NCBI GenBank assembly: GCA_021397835.1 | Contig: JAJFZO010000191.1 | Location: 1,245,001 to 1,309,000 of the forward strand | Direction of reading: 5' to 3' | Source: Moringa oleifera | Lineage: Eukaryota; Streptophyta; Magnoliopsida; Brassicales; Moringaceae | Length of the DNA: 64,000 nucleotides | Shown here: positions 13,401-24,194 of the stretch, piece after piece | How positions within the stretch are numbered: the first letter of the stretch is position 1 | Layout: every line of letters starts with the position of its first letter | Notes under the pieces: generated by a model | What the model was told of the DNA's origin: nothing | Database searches by the model: none | What the model saw: the letters and a program-made list of their open reading frames with translations, nothing else | Position numbers and translations under genes: made by a program

Positions 13401-13410
13401 ACTATATATA
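13401..13410 (+). promoter_or_regulatory. TATA box of the first intact B3 gene
   Basis: CTATATATAT about 45 bases before the start codon at 13451; gives a leader of roughly 15-20 bases. Confidence 0.5.
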
Positions 13411-13450
13411 TCGTCACAAAGTAGGCTTCATGTTGAGCAGCGACTGAAAC

Positions 13451-13825
13451 ATGTTGAGGAAAAAAGCGATAAAGCTGTTTGCAAAGCTACTAAAACGGAC
13501 TGATGTCCGAAAGAGATTATCTGTCCCAATCAAGAGCCTGCCGTCGTTTCCATGCTTGAAAGGAGGCCGTAGGGTGGAGGTTCAGGTGAAGGACGAGAAA
13601 AGCGGCCGTGTCTGGGAGTTCCGCTGCTCCATCCGCAAGAAGGGTCACCCCAAACCTATTCTCTCCGGCGGATGGACTGACTTCGTCCGCTCAAAGAACC
13701 TTGCCGTCGGCGACCTGGTCAAGTTGTACAAGAAATCAGACCCAGTTTCCGGCATCAACTACGAGATCAAAACCAAGAAAGCCGTCAAAGTCTTTGGGGT
13801 TGTTTTCGGTTATGTATCTGCTTAA
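13451..13825 (+). CDS. Single-domain B3 DNA-binding protein
   Basis: A 124-residue intronless protein made almost entirely of one B3 domain, the plant-specific DNA-binding fold of ABI3/VP1, ARF, RAV and REM proteins. Visible blocks: N-terminal LFAKLLKRTDVRKRLSVP, the central WEFRCSIRKKGHPKPIL, and the GWTDFVRSKNLAVGDLVKLYK block that in this family ends in the second DNA-contact loop and core strand. Start is the first ATG after the TATA box. No activation or dimerisation domain is seen, so it may act as a small nuclear regulator; target unknown. A (GA)n microsatellite (13874-13900) and an AATAAA-type signal near 13969 follow. Neighbours are two more B3 genes and a B3 pseudogene, a local expansion. 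Confidence 0.85.
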   Translation: MLRKKAIKLFAKLLKRTDVRKRLSVPIKSLPSFPCLKGGRRVEVQVKDEKSGRVWEFRCSIRKKGHPKPILSGGWTDFVRSKNLAVGDLVKLYKKSDPVSGINYEIKTKKAVKVFGVVFGYVSA

Positions 13826-13873
13826 TCGGACATACCCAGTTTTGCTGTTTTGAAGTCAGATAATTTTGTCTCT

Positions 13874-13900
13874 GAGAGAGAGAGAGAGAGAGAGAGAGAG
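13874..13900 (+). repeat. (GA)n microsatellite in B3 gene 3' flank
   Basis: Uninterrupted GA dinucleotide run of about 13 units just after the B3 stop codon. Confidence 0.95.
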
Positions 13901-13969
13901 TGAGTGAGGTCAGATGATGAGTAGGGGTTTCTGCTGCGACTTTTCTTGTTTTCTTCTTCTGGGTTTGAT

Positions 13970-15193
13970 AATAAAGTATGTATTATCTACAGAGGCAGTA
14001 GCCTTTGCCGCTTGTTATAATGTATGAAGAGTGTTTCCATGAAATACTTTCATTTTTGTGGTCACTTGTATAATATTTTTTCTCCATCCAGTGGTAGTGA
14101 GAGAAATTACTGGAATATGAAATTGATGAAATAATTAATTCTCGGCTGCATGGTTAATGGATAAACATTGATGTGATTACTGGATAATCTTCGGATTTGG
14201 ACCAGCTTCATAATTCTTGGTCGTTTTGAGTAGGTATGCATTAGGAGTGAGTGTTGACTAGAACTAGGATTAAAGTTGAGGCAATAATGAAGCAAGCCGT
14301 CAAATCTTAATCCCTAAGGCTCTTAATTGGTCATGTTAATTTGGACAAACAATTCCATTGATTTGCTTGGTCCAGACAGTGAGGAGATATTCAACCAAAT
14401 GTACTAAATAAGATGTAGGCTTTAACGGGTTGATTGATCAAGATATATACGATGTCAGTGGACCTGCTTGATCAGTACAAATAATTGATATTTGTTGGCC
14501 CAATAAACCAGGCTGCCCATTGCCCACGATCAAATAATCAACTAATAATGCTATTAATTTCAAAAGGAAGTAACAATTTTATTATTTTAAGTTTCTTTAA
14601 CCAATGTGGACTTATCATGTAGTACCAAAATGAAAGACTTAGAATTTTCAAATTTAGAAAACAAATGCAAAAATCACAAAGAAAAAAATTATTCTGTGAT
14701 ACTAAGTAATTATACTGGAGAACTCTGTTAGGGGGAAAAAAAAAAAAGAACACTAAACACAATCACCCAAAATTTTTGATAGAAGCTTCTAATTCAGTTT
14801 TTGTGGCTCTGGAAGAAAAGAGTACGCATGGGCCCACAGAATCATAATTTAATGTTATTGTCCATAAATGCTAAATGCCCATCTGACAGACACGTCACTG
14901 CACTCTAAATCTTAAGAGCTCGCACGAGGCCTAACAAGACAAGACATCACCTGCTGATGTCTTGAAGATGTTTTTTCTTTTCTTAAAAAAAACTATTATT
15001 CTCGTTATACCAGTACAGAAAGACAAATCAATAAAACAACACAACATATTTAAAAAAAAAAAAAAAAACTTACGGCCACATAATTCATGAGAATACAAAA
15101 CTGAAAAAACTGGAACATCTAAAAAATTACTTACTGAACTTACTTAATTTTATGCATTTATATATTCTGGCAGAACGGTAGAGGTGCAGTTTC
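13970..15193. other. Spacer between divergent B3 genes' 3' ends
   Basis: No supported gene. Normal to AT-rich sequence, with a poly-A run at 15052-15069. The two flanking B3 genes converge on this spacer, so it holds both 3' flanks. Confidence 0.5.
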
Positions 15194-15574
15194 TCAATAT
15201 ACATCAACCCAAATGTCCTGACCCATCAAAGTGAGGCTCTTTCTTGTCACTTCAATTCGATATTGTCCGTCTTCCTCATAGAACTTCACCATATCATCCA
15301 CTTGCAGACCTTTGTTCCGAACAAAATCAAGCCATCCTGCGCCGAAAACAGGTTTCGGATGGCCACTTCTCCGAAAGTAGCAAGAGAACGTCCACATCTC
15401 TCCCGCCGAGTCTTTCACCGGCAAGTCCACCGAGTGGTGTCCCTCCACAAATTGAAAATGGTGAAAAGCCTCCATTGGCACCGCCATTCTCTTGGCAACA
15501 TCGGTTTGTGACAGAAACTTAGAGAAGAGCTGCATGGCTGAAATGTTGTCTGAGGGGGGGCACTTCACTGCCAA
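15194..15574 (-). CDS. Single-domain B3 DNA-binding protein
   Basis: 126 residues, intronless, minus strand. Domain blocks parallel the 13451 gene: LFSKFLSQTDVAKRMAVP, WTFSCYFRRSGHPKPVF, and GWLDFVRNKGLQVDDMVKFYEE, so the two are clear paralogues sharing the SGHPKP/KGHPKP motif. Start: the first ATG, about 60 bases after a TATAAATAG box. A second in-frame Met at residue 14 is possible. Probably nuclear and DNA binding, function unknown. It lies opposite in orientation to its neighbours. Confidence 0.85.
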   Translation of the reverse strand: MAVKCPPSDNISAMQLFSKFLSQTDVAKRMAVPMEAFHHFQFVEGHHSVDLPVKDSAGEMWTFSCYFRRSGHPKPVFGAGWLDFVRNKGLQVDDMVKFYEEDGQYRIEVTRKSLTLMGQDIWVDVY

Positions 15575-15632
15575 ACTATGAGACGACTAGCAACCAAATT
15601 AATTGATGAACAAAAGTGAGCAAAGTTGCTCT

Positions 15633-15642
15633 CTATTTATAA
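15633..15642 (-). promoter_or_regulatory. TATA box of minus-strand B3 gene
   Basis: Minus strand reads ATTATAAATAG, a near-perfect plant TATA box about 60 bases before the start codon at 15574. Confidence 0.6.
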
Positions 15643-16440
15643 TGATTTCCCTAAAGCATCACTGTCATTCACTTTCAACAGCCGTACAGCATAGTTTATT
15701 TTGTATTAAAATGCCTTTGTTGACTTTTCCGATATCAGTCAATAGTTAATTTAGATTGCTCTTTTGCTTTACCAATTGTATTTCTTAGTCCACCAGCTCA
15801 GCTCAGGTCAGACAACTGCCCACTAGTATGACCAGCAAATAAAGTGGAGCAACACCGTTCGTTATCGACAATGTTATTTTGGTATCCATAACATGGACCC
15901 TTAGTCTAATCAACAATTTAATGTAATTTACAATATCATGTCATATCTAGAAGTTCTATTCTTAATCAGTCAACATCACTTATTTTTTGCAAATTCATTT
16001 GTCTTCTTCTTAATATTTAGATTTAGTCATTTAACACCTGCAAACGATTAATTAATTAGTTGGAAGACAAGATGAATTATTTGCATTATTATGAATCAAA
16101 GCGCAAGCCTGCTGCGATTCGTGTGATGGGTTAGTTGAGCTTGTATAATTGCACAAGTCGGCAAAGGGATAAGGCGATATTATTTGATTCCACCTTGCAT
16201 CGGGTAGTTTTGAAAATTGAAGCTCAAAGCATGCATGCGCTCATTGAAATCAATTAAAAACAAATTTTATGCCAAAATCGTATCATATACCTTCATGTAC
16301 CCCTAAGAGACCTTTTAGAAACTGTCGATATCCAAAGAACTTGGAAGAGTAGCTTAATTTATGATGCGCAATCTATCAATTTTTGTTGTTGTTGTTGTGA
16401 TCTCTTTGCCCTTTCATTTCATCAAGTGTAAGATTTCATC
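15643..16440. other. Promoter spacer between divergent B3 genes
   Basis: About 0.8 kb shared upstream region of the minus-strand B3 gene and the plus-strand B3 gene at 16526. No gene seen. Confidence 0.5.
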
Positions 16441-16449
16441 TATAAATAG
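16441..16449 (+). promoter_or_regulatory. TATA box of third B3 gene
   Basis: TATAAATAG, 85 bases before the start codon at 16526; same box as in the divergent neighbour. Confidence 0.6.
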
Positions 16450-16525
16450 CCTGTTCAAGAGAGAACATGCTCACCCCAAGTTTGAGATCACTAAACTTTT
16501 CGAGCATTATATTTAGCAAAAAGCT

Positions 16526-16822
16526 ATGGCTATTTTCTTGAAGAAACTAACCAAGTCAGACATAGAGAGAAAGTTGATCATTCCGGAAGATGGTCTTGCA
16601 AATATGCCATTTAATCTTCGCGAAGGACAAGCCATGAATTTGATGGTGAAAGATAAAGATGGGATCGAGTGGCCATTTCGCTATTCTGTGCAATCAGGAA
16701 AACATGCTTTCAGCGATGGTTGGCAACAGTTTGCTCGAAGGGAAGGTCTTAAAGCTGGCAATACAATCAGTCTTCATCGAGGCAGAGGAATCGAGCTCAA
16801 AATAATTATTGTGAGAAAGTAA
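16526..16822 (+). CDS. Small B3-like DNA-binding protein (98 aa)
   Basis: Intronless, 98 residues, shorter than its neighbours. Pattern: FLKKLTKSDIERKLIIPEDG, a WPFRYSVQSG strand, then GWQQFARREGLKAGNTISLH, the normal B3 order. It lacks the N-terminal tail of the other two and has a short loop. In sequence it is nearer to the pseudogene type (LHRG / LHRE ending, SG before the G-D-W block) than to the SGHPKP pair, so the cluster holds two B3 subtypes. Start is the first ATG after the TATA box at 16441. Function unknown; nuclear DNA binding is inferred from the fold. Confidence 0.8.
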   Translation: MAIFLKKLTKSDIERKLIIPEDGLANMPFNLREGQAMNLMVKDKDGIEWPFRYSVQSGKHAFSDGWQQFARREGLKAGNTISLHRGRGIELKIIIVRK

Positions 16823-17772
16823 GCAATGAGGTGTTCAATCTACTTTGCGATTATGTTAATAAGCTTATTGTAAAAATAAAAATCACTATGCCTGATGGTG
16901 ATAGGCAAACCATCTAATGTGATTTCGTTGTGGTCTTGTTTCGTTAGTTGTCATCATCGACTCATGTAACATCCTATATATGCTTTATGTTTTCGTTAAT
17001 TTTCGTTCTCCTTTGTCCAATTTTTCAATGTAATTTCTTTGGTTATGCCAGATGTGTTCTATCATGTACTTTAATTTAATCATGTTATATAGTCTTTCTA
17101 CTTCCATTTATTTGTTGCGTATACGTGTGTTCCAATTAATTTGGATACTAAGTACTATTAATCGCATTCGAAGGTTAATTTAATTTCACATCTTGTTAGT
17201 TAATAAAATTATGGGTAGAAACTATCCATAAAATTTAAATAAATATCATCTTGAATTAATTAAATTAATGGTTAGTTAACATAAAGTAGTAAAGAGAAGT
17301 TTTTGTTTGCAATACTTTTGGATATATAAAATTGAGGTTTAGCATATGGTGAGTTCGCATGATGATCTTATTGTTTTAGTAGACCGTACAGCAGCACACG
17401 ATCAAGGTTGCCCGGCCGCGCCGGAAAATCGAGCTGACAAGTGCTGAGTATATGTGGGAGTTAGAATGGACCCACAAAGAAACAGTTTAGATTTCATGTG
17501 TTGTGGCCAATCATTGGGTGATTGCATCTCCGGCAACTGCCATGTCCTGCCATTTATTATTAGAAATGTGATTATAAAATCTCTATTTGATCTAATTTTT
17601 AAAATTTTTAAATAATAATAATAAATATTAAAAAATTAAATAATCATAAAAATAAAAAATTTATAATAATTCATCTTCAATTAAAAGTTACATCGATTTT
17701 TTAATCACTATAAAAAAAATTCACTATAAAAATAAATTATAAGAAAGATAACAATTTTTTCAAATTTTTTTA
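16823..17772. other. Spacer after third B3 gene
   Basis: 3' flank of the B3 gene (AATAAA-like signal near 16876), then an increasingly AT-rich stretch (17570-17770) that may be the outer part of the copia LTR interrupted by the element that starts at 17773. No gene. Confidence 0.4.
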
Positions 17773-18812
17773 GGGATAATTACATCAAAGAAATTTACAT
17801 GTCATTTGCAGTATCAAATTACGACCTACATAAAAAATTACATCAAATTAAGATTCACGTAATTTGCAGTTTGTAATACAAGATTTTCGTCAACGAAACC
17901 TATTAGAATTGACTCCACAACTCCTTCATTACATGTTTAAATATAGCCACGTGTACTTTATTTTTTTCAAACTCCTTATTGTCCTTGGTCACTTATATTT
18001 CATAAACTTCACTCTCGCTGAATGTGACGAGAATACTCTTTTTCAGTGTAACCATCGGCTTTTACAGTCTAGCTAGTATCCCTCCCACCTTCGAGGTCGA
18101 GTTACTTCATTCCCTTTTTTTTTTTACTAATTGATATCATTTCATGTTCCAACCTGGTGGAGACACGAGAGATCACACCTGATGTTATGATCCACCATAC
18201 AATTCAAATTCATTATTGATGGGTTTCGCAATCAATCCTTCTAGGGCGAATGGGTTTAGTCTTTTCTCAACCCAGTAGCGGCTCACAATTACAAGTTGTG
18301 AATTTCATTTTCTTTAGCTTTTTAATACTAAAGTTTTATGCATTGGGTTCAAAATGGTAGATTTTAAAAATCAAATTTTTTCAATTTCAAAACCTTGAAA
18401 AATAAAAATTTTTCTTTCCCGTTATTTAATTGAAACGAATTTATAGCCATTTTACTCAATTGATGCGGAAAGAAACAACAAAGTGAAAAAGTTAAAGAAT
18501 ACGTACTTGAATTTCGAATTTCAACAACAATCAGTACTTGAATTTGATGGATGAAGAGAGAAATTTCATAAATTGATTTATGAGCAATTTTGCTTTATTT
18601 TACAGTGATGAAAAGATGTTTAATGTAATTGTACATTTAACAAGCGTATACACATCACGTGAGGCTAGCCATGCAGTTAATTTTGACTGATTTTATTGAT
18701 AAAGGTCTCACATTGCAAACTGCAGGTTGTATGAGTCATAAGATGCAATATTTCATGTAAATCTCAATTTGATACTACACTTAAAATGTAGGTTCTCTTA
18801 GTGTAGTTATCC
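17773..18812. mobile_element. DNA transposon-like element with ~100-bp terminal inverted repeats
   Basis: The left end (17773-17878) and the reverse complement of the right end (18711-18812) align: GGGATAATTACATCAAAGAA against GGATAACTACACTAAGAGAA, then a shared AGTATCAAATT, ATCAAATT-AGATT and TTGCAGTTTG. Flanks are similar (AAATTTTTTTA left, AAATTTTTTA right), compatible with a 9-10 base target duplication, although the bases are low in complexity. Long inverted ends and 9-base duplications are typical of Mutator-like elements. The 830-bp interior holds no transposase, so it is non-autonomous. Class assignment is inference. Confidence 0.55.
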
Positions 18813-18973
18813 AAATTTTTTATAATAAATTTTAGGACTCCTACCCAATCCTTTTGTATATTTTTACATGGACAAGAATCTCTTTTCCATATAATGAAGC
18901 TCAAAACTAATAATATATTTGTGAAAACTTAGAATACCCTTATATGTAAATTTATCTCCATGCATACCCAACA
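18813..18973 (-). mobile_element. Putative start of the 3' LTR of the decayed copia element
   Basis: On the minus strand, 70 bases after the pol stop, the sequence reads AAGAGAT then TGTTGGG, the usual purine tract/LTR start of plant copia elements. The LTR cannot be followed past 18813, where the inverted-repeat element begins. No second LTR copy was found, so the call is tentative. Confidence 0.35.
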
Positions 18974-19042
18974 ATCTCTTATTTGAATATTAATTCATTA
19001 TCTTAATTATTTCCTTTATCTATAATGGCTATCACTCCTCAA

Positions 19043-20650
19043 TCAGCAACTGAGAAGTCTCACTGAAATTGTACACAACTTCAGTTTCTCGATTATTATA
19101 ACCTTAGTCAACATATTAGTTGAATTTTGACTTTTTTATATTTTTCGGAGTGATAAGACATTATCTTTCAAAGCAAATCTTACAAAATGGTACTTAACTT
19201 GTATACACTTTATCTTAACATGATACATAAGATTCTTTGCCAAATAAATAACACTCTGATTATCACAATGCAATATATTTTTTTCAAACTTGTGCCTTAG
19301 TTCAATCAGGAAAGACAACAATCATATCATCTCTTTGTTTACTTCTGTAAGAGTAACATATCCAACCTTTGTGATAATGCAACTACCTTCTGTAGCCTAG
19401 ACATCCAACTGATGTAGTACCACTAAATATGTAAATATACCCTATATTACTTTTTTTTGCTATCTGTATCACCAGTCATATCAGCATCAATATAACCATG
19501 TAAACTCATATTAATTTTTTTGAAGTATAAAACTAAATCTATAGTATCTTTTAAATACCCGTAAATCCATTTAACTACTTTCTAGTGTTATTTTCTCGTA
19601 TTGCTCATTATTGCTAACTACTCCTACTGCATGCGTTATATTTGATCTTGTATATACTGTGGCATACATTAAACTCTTAATATAAGAAGCATAAGGCATT
19701 TTACTCATATATGCAATCTCATCATCAGTTGAAGGAGATTCACTTTTGGATACTCTGAAGTGACTAACCAACAGTTTACTCACTGATTTGGTAAAATTCA
19801 TTCTGAATCTAATAAGCACCTTGTTGATGTATTTTTATTTTTTGGATAGCTTAAGAATCCAAATTTTTCTCATAATTCTCATCCTAAGGATTTGTTTAGC
19901 AAAATAAAAATCCTTCATCGCAAACTTCTCTGAAAGTTTACTATTTAATTTTTCTATCTTATGCAAATTAATTCTAATAATTAATATATCATCAATATAT
20001 AACAACAATTTAATATATTTTTTAATATAACAACAATGATTTACTTGATATTTTAAAAAATCATTGCCATCCATGAAGTTCTTAAACATTTTATACCATT
20101 GTCTAAGAGCTTTTTTTAACCCATACAAACTTTTATAAGTCCCTAGATCATTTTCTCATTGCATTTGACCTCAAATCCCTATGATTGATGCATGTAAATC
20201 TTTTCATCGAAATCACTATGAAGAAAAGTTGTTTTTACATCCATTTCCTGTAGATGCAAATTTTCTTGAGCCAATAATCTAAGCATTATTTTGATTGTAG
20301 TCAATTTAATCACTAGGGAGAAAATATCTATGTAGTCTATATCTTTCTTTTGTTGAAAGCCTTTAATTATTAACCTTGCTTCATACTGCTTGCTACTATT
20401 ATATAATTCTCTTATCTGATAAACTCATTTATTCTATAAGACTTTTTTTCAATGGTAGTTCTGTCAAGTCCCATGTTTGATTACTCATTACAGAATTTAT
20501 CTCATCTTTTATAGCTAACTCACACTTGATTGATTCATCAGCCCATAAAACTTTATAAAAACTCTCTGATTTATCCCTATCAGTCAATGAGATGTAATTC
20601 AAATATTGTGAAAGTCATAATGGTGGTCTCACAATCCTAGAAGATCTTCT
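19043..20650 (-). mobile_element. Ty1/copia retrotransposon remnant: reverse transcriptase and RNase H
   Basis: Degenerate pol sequence on the minus strand with many stops and frameshifts. Recognisable in order: the pre-RT block (RRSSRIVRPP, LNYISLTD, MSNQTWDL) at 20650-20480, the RT part (MYGLKKALRQWYK and the YIDDILI catalytic block) at about 20130-19980, the post-RT block (PYASYIKSLMYA, HAVGVVS) at about 19700, RNase H (HCDNQSVIYLAKN) at about 19270, and the C-terminal NMLTK and EKLKLC to a stop at 19043. The family is clear from motif order. No intact frame longer than about 100 codons, so it is dead. It breaks off exactly at 20651 against COPZ sequence; integrase, protease and gag are absent here. 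Confidence 0.85.
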
Positions 20651-20651
20651 C

Positions 20652-21100
20652 ACTTTCTTTTTTCTTGCAGACAATAAGTCAAGCTTTGGCCACTGCACGG
20701 GAACATTTAGCAAGATCCCTCCTCAAGTGATACATGCACCAAAGAGAGGAAAGAGTAGAAGATCCAAATTTCTTTATCTTAGTAGACAGTTATAACTTAT
20801 ACTGATGGACAAGGCATCCATTGGTTAATTGCTTAATCTCAGTAGATGCTGCTGCTTTGAGCTACAATTTGTACTGTTGTTTGTAGACTAGTTGTGAATC
20901 TTCATGGAGAATGGAAGGAATGGATATTATGGATTTCGAGGAGTGATGTTTTCCAGGGCTTTATTTTTACCCTAGCTCATACTTACTTGATTAAACATGC
21001 TTTCATAATGCTGAATCCAGAGGTACATTCAGACTTTTAGCTGATCACTGAATTCAAATAGCAGGTCAGTCCTTTACAGGAGCTAATGCAATAATGAGCA
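20652..21100 (+). pseudogene. COPZ 3' fragment (last exon and 3' flank only)
   Basis: Starts within the last intron of a COPZ gene, directly joined to the copia remnant. The last exon (20671-20730) is intact and encodes [19 protein letters not shown] with its stop. It carries Ala in the EHLARS motif, the usual family residue, whereas units 1 and 2 carry Thr (EHLTRS). The 3' flank has a 41-base deletion near 20869. No upstream exons, so it cannot make the protein. Confidence 0.9.
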
Positions 21101-22020
21101 ATGCACTGAAATGTGACTGAAAGGGTATCCTTTGTCATGCCATATCCCAAAGGCTTTTGTTTAATGGATGACCCAAAGGGGACTTGATAACAATTATATG
21201 TAACACAACATGCTCTATTATTTTATGCTTTAGACTGTTTTAAATTTTGGGTGTTTATATTTGTGATATCTTTGTGAAACAAATTTTAGATAACTTCTAT
21301 TAAAAATAATTATCCTTAAGACTTGTAGTGTTATTAAATATTAATCCTTTGTATTCTCTCCGTTTTAAATATTTTTTTTTATCAAATCAAAAGATACAAT
21401 GAAAATAACTAGTGGGTGGAACATTTATATTAGTTTAATTTCAGGACTTAAATCCTTTGCATTGAATTTTTAAAAAGATGTTGGCATGTGAAATTCAGTT
21501 AAATTTTTTAATAAATTAATATAATAAATTACTAAAATATTATTTTATTTTTTTCTTCAAAAACTTAGATTATTGAAAATCTTTATCCTTTAATTTAATA
21601 TAACTTTTATTGGTCATAGTCCTAAATTAAAACCAATCAAGCCATTCTAACTTCATTTAGCATTTCTATATCATGGCAATATATATCTCAGTGAAATGTT
21701 GCTAAATGTTATAAATGACAACATATTTAAAAAAATAAGATATAAGATAATAATATGAAGCTTTCTTCTTTTATTTTGAATTGCGAAAAAGATCACCATG
21801 TCACTGGGGGCCTAAAGCCCTCTTTAACCACCCACGGCCGAGGGCCAAAAAAGAAAAGAAAAGAAAAAAAAGGTGGGAGAAATACGTTTGATCCACCAGC
21901 AACTGGTTGCAGTACATAAGTCGCTGTTGGGAGGTCAAGTGTCTGGTTGTAACCGAACACACATTTCTTGTGCATCTTCGCTCATCGGAGGAGATCCGCA
22001 TTCCAATAGAACTCGAGCCA

Positions 22021-22023
22021 ATG
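22021..22023 (+). other. Orphan COPZ first exon 1a, unit 1 (ATG then GT donor)
   Basis: A leader ending in CTCGAGCCA-ATG directly followed by donor GTAAGC. The 60 bases before it resemble the leader of exon 1b at 24195 (shared CGGAGGAGATC block), so it is a second COPZ first exon. It lies 2.2 kb upstream of exon 1b, separated by copia and B3 debris. Because the exon contributes only Met, splicing to exon 2 at 25449 would give the same protein. Confidence 0.6.
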
Positions 22024-22614
22024 GTAAGCGTCGATCTGAGGATTTTGTATTATCTTCCATCAGTTTTCTTCCTCCGTATTTTTTCAACAATTGAACAAGC
22101 ATATAGTTTTACTCAGTTTGGCATATCTCAGTAGCTTGTTTGGATGCGTTGAGTTTAAATCTAGATTTCAATTTCTGTTTCCCTTTTCTGTGTTCAGTTG
22201 TAATTATATATGATCTAGCATGGTTAACGCTTTGATTTAGATCGGTTGCTACTTTCTCAATGTTCTGATGAAAATTGCGTTGGCTTTCCCTTCCTGGCTT
22301 CTTTTAGTACCGATCTAAATGAGCACAGAATATGTTTTGGGTAATGTGTGGAGCTCAAACCGATGTCAGTTTTCTTGTTTAGTGTTTGGCTATTAGTTTC
22401 ACTTGATCTAACTGATGATATTATTTAAAATTTGGTGGTGATTTTGTGATCTGTCATATGTGGTCCTTTTTTGGTGCTGCATTGATCTCGGTTGGGGTAA
22501 TTAAGAGCTTGGATGTGAGTACAGCAATAAGGATAACTAAAGTTGCGTGTGTAAGATTAGGTACGATGTGGTTATTTCAATTATGGAGCTCATGTATGTG
22601 TATGGACAATCACT

Positions 22615-23035
22615 ATATTTCCTTTTCACTCATATACTTAAGTCTGTAATGCTACAGATAAGAGTTTATAATAGTGTCAACAACAATCACTATATTCTCG
22701 CAACTTGAGGTCATATAAAGAGTTTCAGTTTTGCTGCCTTTAGCAATAATCATGACACTTGTGGCAACTTTTTAAGCATTATCATTGAAAATCACATTGT
22801 GCCATTTATTATCAAGCTCTCTAACAAAAATCAGATTTCTCATCAGCCTTGGCACATGTCTTATGATATTCTTATTTGTCATTTTTAATTTAACATCACT
22901 CATACCAACAATACCTGAAGCTTTTGTATCAGGAAGATAAACCTTTCTAAAATTACTAGCAACATAATTTTTAACAAATATATTTATAATATATTTTATT
23001 CTGTAATTCATATGGGCATTGCCTTATATTTAACA
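22615..23035 (-). mobile_element. Copia gag-pre-integrase fragment, unit 1
   Basis: Minus-strand degenerate copia sequence: GIVGMSDVKLKM, RHVPRLMRNLIFVREL, ETLYMTSSC, then HYRLKYMSEK, the GAG-pre-integrase region just upstream of integrase. An in-frame TAA, a TAG in place of the expected Trp before HYR, and other changes show it is dead. Same strand as the RT/RNase H remnant at 19043-20650 and 5' of it in element order, so both probably come from one insertion. Confidence 0.8.
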
Positions 23036-23060
23036 AATAGCATCGATCACATTATTTGTC

Positions 23061-23250
23061 TATGGAGAACGAGGGGAGTCCATGGAAGTTTCGGTGCTCC
23101 GTTCAACGCGGCAGCAGCCTGAGTCTCGGTATCTCTGGAGACAATTGGCTTGCAGGAATAGTATCGAAGTGGCTGATATCATCAGGTTACACAGCGAGCT
23201 AGATCAATGTTTCGATGTCGTTCAAAATTGAAGTGAAGAAATATCATTTT
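23061..23250 (+). pseudogene. B3-domain gene fragment, unit 1
   Basis: Reads SPWKFRCSVQRGSSLSLGISG, then GDNWLAG, followed by frame breaks, ending in FKIEVKK in another frame. Closest to the B3 pseudogene at 12779-13112, which lies 10 kb upstream; unlike that copy it keeps the Trp after GDN. The N-terminal half is missing and copia sequence takes its place 25 bases upstream. Confidence 0.7.
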
Positions 23251-23299
23251 GTACAGTTGTTAAATATCTGAAATGATATAATAGGCTCGAGTCCGATTA

Positions 23300-24020
23300 T
23301 GATTTAGCCCAACTGATTTACTTACTGAGAAAAGAAACCCCGCAAGCTCATTATTGATATGAGGCCCAAAGTGAGGAGACTTAACCCAGGCTCATTAAAG
23401 GTCCAGCTTAAACTAGACCAAAAAAAAAAACCCTGGAAAGGTCATTTTTCATCATGAGCTTTCCTTGGTAATGAAAAGCTAAGCATCTTCAATATTTAAC
23501 ATATGATTTTTTACTAAAAAAATTAATTTGTTTGGTAATTTTTTATATTAATAAAAGAAATAATAATATAATTAGAATATATATTATTGACTTGTTCTGC
23601 TAAATTATTACATATCAATATTTTTTAAAAAATTCTTGTTTTTTCAAATAAAAATATATTTATAATATATTTTCAAAATTTTCAATTTTAAAATTGTAAT
23701 CATAATTTAATCTTATCTTATATTGACAAATAGAAATAAAATTGGGCAACAGTTATTTTTTAAAAATTAATTACACAACACTTTTTGAATAATCATCTTA
23801 TTGTATAACAATGCATGTTTTCAAATACGTGGCAAATCATGTAAATATCAGTCATACAATTCATATGATTAACAATACAAAATTAAAGTAAAAGAAGTGC
23901 ATTTACACGTGTCAATCATGTAGGAAATCCTATATGCCAATGTTATAAATTAATTTTAAAAATATAAAAAATAAATTACAAGAAACACCGATAATTTAGG
24001 CACCCGAACTGGCAGATAGT
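23300..24020. other. AT-rich spacer, unit 1
   Basis: Upstream region of COPZ exon 1b, largely AT-rich (23500-23980); no gene or repeat recognised. Repeated in units 2 and 3 (plus 5,880 and 11,760). Confidence 0.5.
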
Positions 24021-24022
24021 CA

Positions 24023-24032
24023 CATATATAAA
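24023..24032 (+). promoter_or_regulatory. TATA box of COPZ exon 1b promoter, unit 1
   Basis: ATATATAAAC about 170 bases before ATG 24195. Present identically at 29903 and 35783 in the other units. Confidence 0.5.
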
Positions 24033-24194
24033 CGATTTCGTTCACGGCGGTAGGAGTATGAATAACGGACACTATACAAGAGTTATTCGTATCAAACGTT
24101 TAAGCTTATAACCAAACAACCGGGATAATCTCTCGTGAAAGGCCGTCTTCGTTTGTCCTCGGAGGAGATCGCGATCCCTGGAAAGGTCGAATCA

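Noticed and set aside
18100..18813. Complete copia LTR and second LTR
   Set aside because: The proposed LTR start at 18973 could not be followed to a CA end and no matching second copy was seen; only a putative start is annotated.
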